The translations under genes and the position numbers were made by a program. The notes under the pieces were generated by a model that was not told where the DNA came from, did no database searches, and worked only from the letters and a program-made list of their open reading frames with translations. A stretch of 64,000 nt of DNA from Diplodia intermedia (lineage: Eukaryota; Ascomycota; Dothideomycetes; Botryosphaeriales; Botryosphaeriaceae). Shown piece by piece: positions 11,643-21,359 of this stretch. The first letter of the stretch is position 1. Each line of letters starts with the position of its first letter. Where the stretch lies: positions 62,001 through 126,000 of the forward strand of contig JAKEKT010000053.1 of assembly GCA_021495925.1 (NCBI GenBank). Direction: 5' to 3'.

Positions 11643-12343
11643 ATGCCGTTCATCCCTGGAGACCCTGTTCACCACGACGATTCGGTAGCATATTGCGACA
11701 TGCCACTTTACCCGCCTACTAAGGTATGACAAAGCGCTGTCCCCACCCCCGCCTACCCACCCCCCAAAAACACCAACATCTTCGAATCCCGCCACTAACA
11801 CGGCAAACCACCACTTAGAAGCGCAAGCGCACCTCGTTCCCATCCCCCTCACCGTCAAAAAAGCCCAAGCCCGACCAGCCTAAGCCCGACCAGCCCACCA
11901 CCTCCTCCGGCTGGAACTCGCTACCAGGCGAGATCAAAAACAAGATCTACGAGTACATCCTCATCGCCGACGCACCGATCAAAGTCTACCACCACACGGA
12001 GTTCAAGCGTGACCTCCACCACCGCGGCGACGGATCTCGGTGGCTCCGCGTCGCGACCGGATCTGACCAAGGAAAGGAAGCGGCAAGGGACGACCTGGGC
12101 ACGAGCCTGTTCCGGGTCGACAGGCAGATGTACCGCGAGGCGGCGCCGCTCTTCTACAGCCGCAACACCTTCTGCTTCGCCGACTGGAAGAAGCTGCGGG
12201 TGTGGACGGAGGAGCTGGCGCCCGAGCCGATGGCGTGGGTTAAGTCGGTTACGTGCGTGTTCTCCGAGGGTACGGTCACGATGGACGTCTGGGACTACTA
12301 TTGCCGGGCTTACGGGTTGAAGAAGTTGCGCGGGCGGGATTGA
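11643..12343 (+). CDS. 2EXR / F-box-like domain protein, copy 2 (possibly truncated by in-frame TGA)
   Basis: Exons 11643-11723 and 11819-12343, with a 95-base intron (GTATGA, TTAG) at the same place as in copy 1, immediately before KRKR. The product is 201 residues. Exon 2 carries SLPGEIKNKIYEYIL and LFRVDRQMYREAAPLFYSRN, the two conserved blocks, and MAWVKSVTCVFSEG. A short KPDQPKPDQP repeat precedes the domain. The frame stops at TGA 12341-12343 but stays open with sensible composition for 53 more codons to a second TGA at 12503. The longer version matches copy 1 better in length. Either the gene suffered a recent nonsense mutation or the stop is read through. Confidence 0.75.
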
Positions 12344-12505
12344 GATCTGGTGGATGTGGGTGGAGTCGTGTTCAGGTGCGGTTTCCAGTGGACGGACGGT
12401 GAGGGGGATGCGCTGGACGGCAAGCGTGGCGCGTTGAAGGAGCTGCTTGGCATTTGGATTAGGCAGATTCGAGCCATTGCTCAGTTGACGGATGAGGATG
12501 ATTGA
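12344..12505 (+). other. In-frame coding extension after the TGA of 2EXR copy 2
   Basis: The same frame as 2EXR copy 2 continues after the stop: DLVDVGGVVFRCGFQW, then GALKELLGIWIRQIRAIAQ, ending in TDEDD and a TGA. Amphipathic helical content and lack of low complexity look like real protein. It matches the position of the C-terminal helix region of copy 1 (HWIEAVGKQRG onwards). The context after TGA is GAT, not the CTA context known for efficient readthrough, so a nonsense mutation is the more likely explanation. Confidence 0.6.
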
Positions 12506-13286
12506 GGGACGGATCTTGGGGGGGATGGGGGTGAAAGGATGTAGATGCTGAAGAAGTCCAGGAACGAGAATTGCACTTGGAAAAGAGCGTTCAGGTGTTT
12601 TGAAAGGTTTTGAATTTGTCCTTTTGCTTGTGGTTTCCGTCAGAATATGACCCACATGTCAAAATCACATCCGGGGAAAACTAAGAGCTACTCTAAGTGA
12701 TACCAGAGATCTGATCCTGCTACGTAAGATTATTTTTTTTGCGGACCCTTGGCGCGATGAGCGGCTAGGTGCCTGTCGTTACCGCCAAATTTCTCCCCCA
12801 TCACCTGCTGGCTGCCCGGCACGCCAGGAAACACGTCAACCCCGGCGCTGAGACCATGCCGTGCGACTACCGATCACCGCGCCCGAGAAATACTCTCAAT
12901 GAATATGCGGTGAGAGACGAGAGCTTCCCGCCGGGTCTCGCTCATCGTGGAAAATGTACAAGCCGATGCTGCCAAGGATTTATTGGAGAGCGTGGAGAAG
13001 AGTCTGTATTGGCAAGGTGCTCTTGTCTGTGTTTCCGAGGTGTAAATGGGTCTGGCGAATTCATGGCAGACCGCCCAGAACTTGCTGCTTACAAGGATTG
13101 CCTGATTGAACTCGCGAGATGATAAGCTTTCGGTTGTTCAGAAACAACCAACGTTTTGTTTCCCCTCCAATATCAAAGCACTCACGACGAAGGAAGCTGA
13201 GCTCGAGAGATGGCTTGAAGCTGTAAGGCACAAAGACACCGCGAATCAGAATGAAGTCAAGACAATGAATTGTTTAATAAAGAAGT
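12506..13286. other. Intergenic, nothing recognised
   Basis: Short frames only. A run of T8 is at 12731-12738. No motif on either strand. Confidence 0.4.
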
Positions 13287-13500
13287 GATGACCCCCGCCG
13301 AAGCGAGTTTCCCACCCACCCGGGCTTTCATGGGAGCAGCCCTGACTCAGAGAGATGGAGGTAGAGGATGACGAGAAAGAAGAGAAAAAGGTGATAGCAC
13401 CCCGCCGATGTCAAAGCGGGTTTCCCATCCACCCGGGTTTCAAGAGTAGCCCTGACTCAGGAGGAGGAGAAAGAGAAAAAGGTGATGCCGATTGCGTAAA

Positions 13501-13590
13501 ATTTGAATTGATTGAAATTGACTTGAATTGGAATCTCGGTAATAACCTGTGAAATTGATTAGCAAACTGGCTGGGTGGATGAGGAGAGGG
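13501..13590. repeat. Second-order repeat within array, copy 1
   Basis: An AT-rich ~90-base block (core GGAATCTCGGTAATAACC, then GTGAAATT, GGGTGGATGAG) that recurs at 13984-14070. It shows that part of the array was duplicated as a larger ~480-base unit and not only by single 60-bp steps. Confidence 0.85.
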
Positions 13591-13983
13591 AAGGGAAGGA
13601 GAAGGAAAAAGAGAAGAAGGAGGAGGAGGAGGAGGAAGAGATAGAGATGATGACCCCCGCCGAAGCGAGTTTCCCGCCCACCCAGGCTTTCATAGGAGCA
13701 GCCCTGACTCAAGAGGCGGAGGAGGATTAAGAGGAGACGGAGAAGAAGAAGGAGGAGGAGGAAGATGTGATGACCCCCCGCCAAAGCGAGTTTCCCACCC
13801 ACCCGGGCTTTCATAGGAGCAGCCCTGACTCAAGAGGCGGAGGATTATGAGGAGATGGAGAAAGAGATGATGACCCCTGCCGAAGCGAGTTTCCCACCCA
13901 CCCGGGCTTTAGAGTAGCCCTGACTCAAGAGGCGGAAGAGGATGAGGAGGAGACGGAGAAGATTGAAGAGTCAGGTTGAATAA

Positions 13984-14070
13984 TATTTGAATTGATTTGA
14001 GTCTTGAATTGACTTTAATTGGAATCTCGGTGATGACCTGTGAAATTTATTAGCAAATTGGGTGGATGAG
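13984..14070. repeat. Second-order repeat within array, copy 2
   Basis: Partner of 13501-13590 (core GGAATCTCGGTGATGACC, then GTGAAATT, GGGTGGATGAG), with several substitutions and small indels between copies, which suggests an old duplication. Confidence 0.85.
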
Positions 14071-14211
14071 AGGGAGGAGGAAGAGGTGATGACCCCCGCA
14101 AAAGCGAGTTTCCCACCCGCCCGGGCTTTAGGAGCAGCCCTGACTCATTGTTAGCCCCTGCCGAAGCAGGAATCCCACCCACCCAGGCTTTTGACGAGCA
14201 GCCCTGACTCG

Positions 14212-15401
14212 AAATGCGCCCTCACTCTCCCGAGCTTGTAAGGACCGCGAGGTCTATACCAAACTGAGGATGCACGCAGGTCGATATGCCATCTGGTGTG
14301 AGCCAGGAAACCGATGTCAATGCACCCACAGCTCGCCGTGAGCCGGCCCTCGGAGGTACAGATTGTCCACCGGAGTTGCCCAGCCATGAGGTCGGACTCT
14401 GTGAGATCTTGGATCGCAGGCTGAGAGCCATGGACGAAACGGCTGGGTAGTTTCCAGATGGGTCTTCCTGTCCGACATCCACCACACAAGTGTGAGGAAA
14501 AGCGCGGCTCTGACCCGCAACCAGGGTGAAGTGATTGCGTGACGGCGACTCGGTTGGCAAAGCCTGAGAGTGAAGGGGCAATGCGGGGATGGAGGGGAGG
14601 TAATGAAGGAATGAGAGTGAAGTGGCAACGAGTGAGGAGTATGATAGTGGTTGGGGACGAGGAGGATGCGGACGAAGAGGAAAAGGAAGAGGAAGAGGCG
14701 GCCGGGCAAAATAAGTACCGTGGGCTGGTGGACCGTGCGGCCTGGTACCGCTGTCGAGGAAGGCGCGCGGCAGCTGCAGGCTCTGTTTCGCCCCGCCGGC
14801 CGCACAGTGGCAGCTGCCTGATTGACATGGAGTGACGTCACCCAGTATTACCGGCAGCGGCGCGCTTGCAGAGACTTTCGAAGTGGCTGTTGTGCGCTTC
14901 GCCAGGCGAACTGAAGTCAAGCAGACTGGGAGAGCGGGCTTGACCGCGGGATTCTTCTGACTGCCATTGAACGAGATCCTCAATCCACAGTGCCATATGC
15001 ACTACTCCTAGCGGTGCTTACCCCTGCTGACGAGCTAGAGCAGCGCTGCAGCTGTCGCGGCGTAGGTCTTGTCGCGCGCGCGGGTCGGGCCGGCCCACTA
15101 ACCCAACGGGCTACCACCTCTGCCACGCCTGCCTGCCCGGCTCCTTCTGCGGCCAACGAGCCTCCTCGCGCCAACGTGTCATTTTCGCGCCAAAGTGCCG
15201 TCCTTATCGCTGCAACTTATCGCCCATCCTAAGTTTGGTAGCTCTACTCTGCACCATCTTGCTCCGGCAACCTCAAACCCCACCCCAAAATCCTCGACGC
15301 TCAATCCAAAGACCGACTCCAGCGTCCAATCCGGACACCTTCCTCCAAAATCCGACATTTTCATCACCTGATACGATTCCACTCCGACCGCAACCCGCAA
15401 G
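14212..15401. other. Intergenic, promoter of HNH-family gene
   Basis: Three overlapping minus-strand frames here are Ser/Pro/Arg-rich and arise from GC-rich sequence; none has a motif. The pyrimidine-rich leader before 15402 is typical of fungal promoters. Confidence 0.4.
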
Positions 15402-16394
15402 ATGGATCCCAACCCACCCCAGTCGCCAGCACAACAGTCAGAGAAACGACCTATTCACCTCGTCCAGATCTTCCATCCCGGTTATACAGATCATGCGCTG
15501 CTGTTGACACTCAACGCAGACGAGAGTGGACTGAGCCATGCCAACGTGCTCACAGCCTGCCAGATCATTGCTGGAAACCGCTGGGACGGTTTTCTCTCCG
15601 AGACATACAACGGCATAGCCGTACTAGTTCCCCTTAGCGGTAGGCTTTGCGGCTTGGTTTACTTCTTCCACGTGCCCGGCGAGACCATGTATCCGGTCGT
15701 GCCGCGCTTTCGCGACTGGATCTTCCCGCATGACAATCTGCCGCCAATCTGGAGCAGCTTCGCCACCGAAGGAACTTACGGGAGTCGTCGTTCTTCTCCG
15801 GGGACCGCGACCGTTATTGCTCGTCGGGAATGCCACCTCTCCGCTGCCGCTGATGAGCTCGACTTGGTTCGCCTGGTTCCGAATAGCGAGAGCGAATGGT
15901 TCTTCCTCAACTCTATGAACAAGTACGTCATCGAGACCACGCACCTTGGCTTCGATGCTATGGACGACGCTGCCAACCAAGTTTTTCTCCATCTGGGCCT
16001 CCATAACCTCTTCGACATGGGTTGCTTCTTCATGTCTCCCTGCGTCAACGATGACATGGGCAACACTGACTTGGTTGTGTATACCCTCACTACTTTTGAT
16101 GATGTCGATTCCAGACTGTGCAAGGAGATTTGCGAGCCCCATTGCGGTGTTTCCGTGGAATACCTCTTCGCTCGCTTTGCTTGGGTCATTTTCAAGAGGG
16201 TCACACCTTTCCTCACAAATTACAGGAAGCGTAGACTCACTACCCGTGGCGACGGCTGTGACTCAGCTTATACCACCGCCACCTACAGTGGTATGGAGTG
16301 CGCCGTCCTAGTTATGAAAGAACACCCGAGTCAAGGCAGCAAGCCCAACGACGCCGACAATGATGCCAACGACGATGAGCTTGACGGCTACTAG
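15402..16394 (+). CDS. Fungal HNH-family protein with altered active site
   Basis: Single exon, 330 residues. The N-terminal block (ALLLTLNADESG, then ANVLTACQIIAGNRWDGFLSE) and the central block (RECHLSAAADELDLVRLVP, EWFFLNSM, DDAANQVFLHLGLHNLFD, YLFARFAWVIF) follow, as I know the family, the fungal HNH endonuclease-type layout (HNH_2-like). In active members the segment after the first Cys contains His (AHLVP-like); here it reads VRLVP, so the first catalytic His is missing, while the N and the last H are kept. I infer a nuclease fold that is probably inactive. The acidic Asn/Asp-rich tail is disordered. No signal peptide. The start at 15402 follows a pyrimidine-rich leader. Confidence 0.75.
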   Translation: MDPNPPQSPAQQSEKRPIHLVQIFHPGYTDHALLLTLNADESGLSHANVLTACQIIAGNRWDGFLSETYNGIAVLVPLSGRLCGLVYFFHVPGETMYPVVPRFRDWIFPHDNLPPIWSSFATEGTYGSRRSSPGTATVIARRECHLSAAADELDLVRLVPNSESEWFFLNSMNKYVIETTHLGFDAMDDAANQVFLHLGLHNLFDMGCFFMSPCVNDDMGNTDLVVYTLTTFDDVDSRLCKEICEPHCGVSVEYLFARFAWVIFKRVTPFLTNYRKRRLTTRGDGCDSAYTTATYSGMECAVLVMKEHPSQGSKPNDADNDANDDELDGY

Positions 16395-17046
16395 AAACCT
16401 ACGGTCGCCTCAGAGTAGCCGGTGCCAAAAAGGCACGACAGACGCGGATGTGGAGGTCTCTTGAGCTTCATTGACAAGATCCTCGATTTCCAATTTCCTT
16501 TTAACCTGGCGGCCGATGCAGCAGGATTCATACCGCTGGTAGGGGAGTTCAAGGCAGGCAATGATGTTGGTCTAGTCTTCGTAAGTAAAGCTCTACCCAC
16601 CAATGAATGGTAGTTTACGCCGACTATAATCCAGAGCCATTGTATTCGGCGCTGCTCTTAAATCTCTCACAATCGATGCCCATAAGCTTCGATGTTGACA
16701 CCAACGGATCAAAGATACATGGAATTCTCCAGTGGAGATGGTCTCGTCAGACAAGGCGGTGCAAGAGGTTACTGGCCCATGTAAAAGAGGTCTCATTAGC
16801 TCTGACTGAGAAGACGGTATTGCAAGCGAGCACTCCATGTTCTCCAGTTGTCATAATAGGCCCCCAAAAGGCACAAATCATTCCCCCATCTCGCATTCCA
16901 TACATACATATGATAAACGAGCCAGCCCACTGAGGTCCTTGGAGCAAACATCGCCCCGGCGCTTTGCCGCCGCACCAACGAAGCCTCCAAGCCACCCAGA
17001 CTCACCTGTTCCCCCAGCCTCGTTCCTCACACCCTCTTCCCCGCCC
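16395..17046. other. Intergenic
   Basis: No supportable gene. A short plus-strand frame near 16430-16610 contains DAAGFIPLVGEFKAG but has no family match I can defend. Confidence 0.4.
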
Positions 17047-17918
17047 TCACAACCCCCTCCCGGCCATCACATCCACAGCTACGGGCAACCACTCCTTTCT
17101 CCCCGTCAAGCGACTCTCATACCCCACCTCCCCCACCGGCAGCACCGCCTCCGGCGCCCCTGCATACCCAGCAATCGTCCAGTCATCGAACCCCAGCGGC
17201 GGCGCGTCCCGCGACGCGACGTACTCGTCCCTGTACGCCGCCGTCCCCGTTGAGGCGCGGATGTAGACGTACAAGTTCCGCGACGCGCAGGTGGTCTGGC
17301 CCGAGGCGGAGGGCGAGGGCGAGTGCTCGGAGGACGACGACGGCGGGGACGAGGACGGGGACGGAGACGGAGAGGAGGACGAAGGGAAGTACGTCGCCCC
17401 CCAAAACCCCCGGAACGCAGTCATATTCCGCACCGCCGCGTCGTACGTACCGCTGTCGTTGGCCAGCGCCGCGGCGCCCCGCGCCCACCGCAAACGCGGG
17501 TTGGGGTTGATGTAGGGCGGGGCGCCGCCGTTGCGGGCGGCGTGGGCGGCGCGGAAGGGGGCGGCGAGGAGGGCGTGTTGGTGGGCGGCGGTGAGGACGC
17601 GGTAGGGGAGGTGGAGGAGGGCGTTGAGGTCAGCGGTGTCGAGGTACGGGGAGAGCGGGAGGACGCCGTACGTGGATATGGCGCCGGTGGACGGCCGGTT
17701 GCCGTACACGCCGTTGGAGGCGGCGGGCCCGCGCCCGTGTCGGTCCCGATGGCCATTTCCAACCAGGTGTACGCGGCGACGGCCACGCCAAAGCCGGTCG
17801 AGGAGCCGGACGGGTCCTGGTAGCCGTCGCCGCGCGGGTTGAACGGGCAGTGCAGGTCGACCCAGTCGGCGGTTGGCTGGTCGCCGTTGGCGAATTGCGC
17901 GAGGCCGGTCTTGCCGAC
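17047..17918 (-). pseudogene. Amidase-signature enzyme remnant, frameshifted, nucleophile motif deleted
   Basis: On the minus strand, 17918 to about 17738 reads VGKTGLAQFANGDQPTADW, HCPFNPRGDGYQDPSGSSTG and WLEMAIGTDTG, the core of the fungal amidase-signature family (Ser-Ser-Lys hydrolases of amides), including the cis-Ser motif GSSTG. The next expected residues, GGSIRGPAA, contain the nucleophilic Ser. Here about 10 bases are missing near 17730-17737, so GTDTG is followed in another frame by GPAASNGVYGNRPSTGAIS; both frame and nucleophile are lost. The rest (FRGFWGATYF, then a Ser/Pro run, then GRKEWLPVAVDVMAG) is the C-terminal half. The N-terminal ~200 residues are absent and replaced by a piece of an unrelated oxidase. 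Confidence 0.85.
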
Positions 17919-17921
17919 TTA

Positions 17922-18300
17922 CCACGAACGAATTGTCCAACGAGTCGGTATACAAGCACAGCTTTGTCGAGTGAAAGGGAGTGTCTTTGAACTCAGGAAG
18001 GAAGATGGAAACAAAGTGTCTGATCGCATTCACAGCTGCTTATGGAAGGATTGAGGAGTCAGCCGGAGGGAGCGGCACAGACCATTGATCGCCCTGGGTG
18101 ATCGGAGTGCCCGAGGGGCCTGTTTGGAAATTCGTGAACTGAGCAGGTCAGCAAGTAGTTCAATGCCAAGCCACGAACGCTGCACACCTTGATGCCGCGA
18201 TATTCGATCTTTACAAGCCCGTCGGAGGTCCGGGGAAAAGCGTATACACTACCTGTGTCTTTTCCATTGCGGCTGTGATTTAGCAGCCCGTCGCTAGTAG
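17922..18300 (-). pseudogene. FAD-dependent oxidoreductase (DAO / sarcosine-oxidase-like) remnant
   Basis: Minus-strand reading gives DTGSVYAFPRTSDGLVKI, YRGIK, a 49-base intron (18187-18139, GTGTGC, branch CTGAC, CTCAG), FTNFQTGPSGTPITQGDQW, PLPPADSSILP, a TAA stop at 18042-18040, then AIRHFVSIFLPEFKDTPF and TKLCLYTDSLDNSFVV. These are late blocks of the DAO family (FAD amine oxidases such as sarcosine oxidase), just before the ATGGSGHGFK-type FAD motif, which is absent. The N-terminal Rossmann motif is also absent. The piece runs directly into the amidase remnant. A nonsense codon plus loss of both ends makes it a pseudogene. Confidence 0.75.
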
Positions 18301-18449
18301 TTTTGGCTTACCTATCATGGCAAATATCAACACGAACGGTGTATTTAGCTTCGAAGAAAACTTTTCTGCATGCAGTTCCCCGACACTAGTGCCTTTGTCC
18401 AACTACAGATCATCGCACGTCCACCCCAAAAACCAATTCGACCCAGTCA

Positions 18450-19433
18450 TTAACTAAGCCTACGCGTCAAACGCCACTCCCCATCGTGATTGTTCCGGAA
18501 GCTCTCGAGAAGGATTCCAGCAGAAACTTTCAGTTCCCTCAAGGGCGCCAACAACCTCTTCCGCAAACTGTGTGTTAAGTGCCATCGAGAGCTGCTACAC
18601 GACTTGTCCTCTACCAGCACTGGGTCACTTATGTTTTCGACAATGGAAAATGACCATGACAAGTCGCGTTCTGCAATGTAGTTCGGAGATAGCTGAGAGC
18701 ACTCAAGTTTCCGCATCCAGGCCAGACACCGCTGGGCGTTCCATCCACACCGACAATCATTCGCCCGGCCACCGACGGCTTCTTTGTATAGTAGTGCTAT
18801 GAGTTCCAGGCGGATGTTGTTGCGTTTCTCTTCCAGAGCGTCTGCGAGCATGATCTATTAAGAGCTGTAAGTTTTCATAAACGACACGGAGGGCTTACAA
18901 ACGATGTCTGCTGGCATGAGATGTCCACAGGGTAGCCCCAAGCTCGCGAATGAGCAGTTGTACCTGAGAACAATGTTTGCAGTTGCTCGGGAGAAATATC
19001 TCGCATTCTGCAAGATGTATGCGGCAACCATGACATCCCAAGCATCCTCGATTGGTGAAGATAGCGGAGACTCGGACATGGCCAGGGAGATGCAGTTGTC
19101 CAAGATGCACCTCAATCTGAAAATGAGCTCATATTTTGCGGCAGCGTAGGCAATGGCCAACAGTTGCTTTGGTGTCAGAGTTTCCGGGAGTCTTTCGTCG
19201 CGAGAGTGTACGGCGGCGCAGATGGCGTGCATGGCGAATGGATCGTCTTCTGGTAACTCGATTGTTCGTGGGCCTCTATCGGGTTGGAGTCGGGGTTCGA
19301 GCATGGCTGCAAACACAGCGGAAACATTTATTAAAAAAATTGATTGGACGAGAAGCCCCACCTTCCCGGGGCCGCAAAGAAAAAGAGTGTCGCCGGCTGG
19401 GTACAATTCATGGACAGGCTCGTTCTCCTTCAT
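18450..19433 (-). CDS. BTB/POZ domain protein
   Basis: Two exons, 19433-18903 and 18854-18450, with a 48-base intron (GTTTGT donor, AATAG acceptor) that keeps frame, giving 311 residues. The opening MKENEPVHELYPAGDTLFL, then INVSAVFAAML, RTIELPEDDPFAMHAICAAV and LLAIAYAAAKYE follow the fungal BTB pattern: a protein-interaction domain, often in Cul3 adaptors, here without a second recognisable domain. The C-terminal half has paired Cys/Trp residues. No signal peptide. The start at 19433 was chosen because BTB strand 1 follows at once; an upstream in-frame ATG at 19496 exists. The GTTTGT donor is less usual but the GTAAGC nearby gives a broken frame. Confidence 0.75.
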
Positions 19434-21359
19434 GGTGAGCGATAGGCTCTTCAAAAAAAATGTGGACGAAGCTTGGTGGCAAGCACGGAACAGCATTACT
19501 CTTTATTATTGTTCTTTTCCCCCACGTAATTGTTACCATTATTGTCTTTCCCCATTATTTCTCTAATTTGACTCAACGTACCACAATATCGACGGAGAAC
19601 TCGGCCTTGGGACATGGGAAAGAAGAACGTCCTGTCTGCATACACTGTATGCAAGAGTTAGAAGGTTGCCAAGTAGTGGTCGGACAAGTAGACCGATCCC
19701 GCGTATACTTGCGCACACCTGCTCTTTGATGACTTTCTACATTCCGAAGGCTGTGCTTCCAAGGGGAATTTTTGACGACGTGTGCACTGAGGGAGCAAAA
19801 CGGGAAACGTGATGGCATGCCAATAAGGCACCGCGTGCGTGGTTCAACGGTCTGTTCCTCCCATGGAAGAATGGTCAGATGACACGGTGGCTGTCGTTGG
19901 GCAGGTGACTTATTATTAGCAGCCTTAACCAGGTAAACCGTAATTATACCGGCTCACGGGTCAATGGGGCGAGCCGAGCGTTCTATCTGGTACACTAACA
20001 GTCCATTGAACACCAAAATCTCTGATGCATGCGTCTCAAACATCAGCACTTGTATCGGCACCGCCTTCTTTGTTGGGCTGGCTGACCTTGTTGAATTGTG
20101 GACGAAAGGAGATGGGCCAGTAGTAATGTAGAAGGAGTGGAATGAGGAACGGTTGGCGGGCAACCTTGGGGTCGCTTATATACCCTGTCCCTCGATGACT
20201 CGGCTATATACGGCTACAGACGCTCATACTCGCTCAAACTAAACCACCTCGAAAATCACCCATCTCGGCGACCCCCATCTATCGTCGCCATACACTACCG
20301 AGCTTACCCTTTTACTCCGCGCGTCACCCGTGCCCACAGGCTGCCCTCTTCACGGCTGTTCGTTTGCTTCGACACAGTCAACACATCGCTTCACCTTCAG
20401 ATCCGACCAGCTTCTTTCGTGAAGTAGAGGGCCTGTTGCAGGCGAAGGTGGCGGTTCCACGAGTCCACGAGCCGTGCGCCTACGCGTTTGATAATGCATC
20501 CGGAGCGCCATTTGCAGGGCACCTACATCCCGCATTCATCACTCGACGAGCGGAGAACATCTCCTACAGGATCTTCAAGCAGATGCCCGGCGATATCATC
20601 TGAACCGTCAATCCTGACGCCTATTCATGAGGCTTCAGTCCGCGAAGCAGCACCACCTACGTCGCATCACACTGACCAACGACAGACACAGCAGCAGTCC
20701 AGCAGCCTCGAGTCCCCAACCGCGTAGCTCCCATCCCGACGACCCTCGCTCCGCTCCCATGACGACACCGCACCGCACCGCACCGCACCACCTCGACCAT
20801 AATCCCACCACGCGTAACCCACCCACCTCATCTCACCGTCGAACACGTTACCGCCCTCGTCGCCGCCGAGCACGGGCCAATTTGGACTGCCAAGTCGGAC
20901 GGCTCAGATCGTCGGCAGGCAATCAAGCGGACAATTTCACCCTGCTTGCAACCAAGCGGGGACTTTAACCCACATGCAAGCCAAGCTCTTGAATGTAGCA
21001 ATTCGACCAAGTGCGGTAAAGTTGCCCGCTTGCAAGAACTTGCTGCTTGTTGCGCCCCGGGCGGGGTCGGTTGACTATTTGGTGTAGAGTGGAGAAGATG
21101 ACGTGAACTCTGCACAGCAGGGAACGGCTCCAATTCCCTCATCCACCGCAAACATCATCCCCGCTATCCACTCGACGAACCACCACCACCACCACTCCCA
21201 GACATCGACGCCTCCCCAACGATCCACAGGCAGACATTGGCCAAATCCACCACACGCACATTACGCCAGCGATTGCGAACCTTGTCCGTCGTGCCAGCCG
21301 CGAGCAACGATCTTGTCGACGTCGCCTGTGATCGTGGCCGCGGTCATCGGGTAGCGAAT
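19434..21359. other. Long intergenic region
   Basis: No gene I can support in 1.9 kb. A TATA-like element and pyrimidine-rich leader at about 20175-20360 look like a promoter, yet the frame that follows (20364-20603) has no known motif. A short CACCG-type microrepeat lies at 20766-20790. Confidence 0.35.

Larger units (their letters stand above)
13287..14211. repeat. Array of seven degenerate ~60-bp repeats with purine-rich spacers
   Basis: Seven copies of a unit running GACCCCCGCCGAAGCGAG ... CCCACCCACCCGGGCTTT ... AGCAGCCCTGACTCA start near 13287, 13391, 13649, 13769, 13869, 14088 and 14151. Copies differ by substitutions and by indels in the short segment between GGGCT and AGCCC. Spacers of 0-190 bases are mostly GA-rich (GGAGGAGGAG type). 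Each unit has an inverted GGGCT/AGCCC pair able to form a 5-bp stem whose loop varies in length while the stem is mostly kept. On the minus strand each unit carries GGGTGGGTGGG followed by a further G-run, a G-quadruplex-prone arrangement. No long frame spans the array. Confidence 0.9.

Noticed and set aside
13287..14211. The evenly similar 60-bp repeats could be taken for a CRISPR array.
   Set aside because: Units are too long and degenerate, spacers are low-complexity purine tracts of irregular length, and the host is a eukaryote.
14151..14828. Minus-strand frames of 174-253 codons.
   Set aside because: Three overlapping frames are open at once, all Ser/Pro/Arg-rich; part is the repeat array itself.
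16422..16613. DAAGFIPLVGEFKAG looked like part of a toxin-type or membrane domain.
   Set aside because: Only a short isolated frame with no start context, second block or neighbour supporting it.
20364..20603. 79-codon frame after a promoter-like region.
   Set aside because: No motif, and no splice continuation keeps a protein-like frame.
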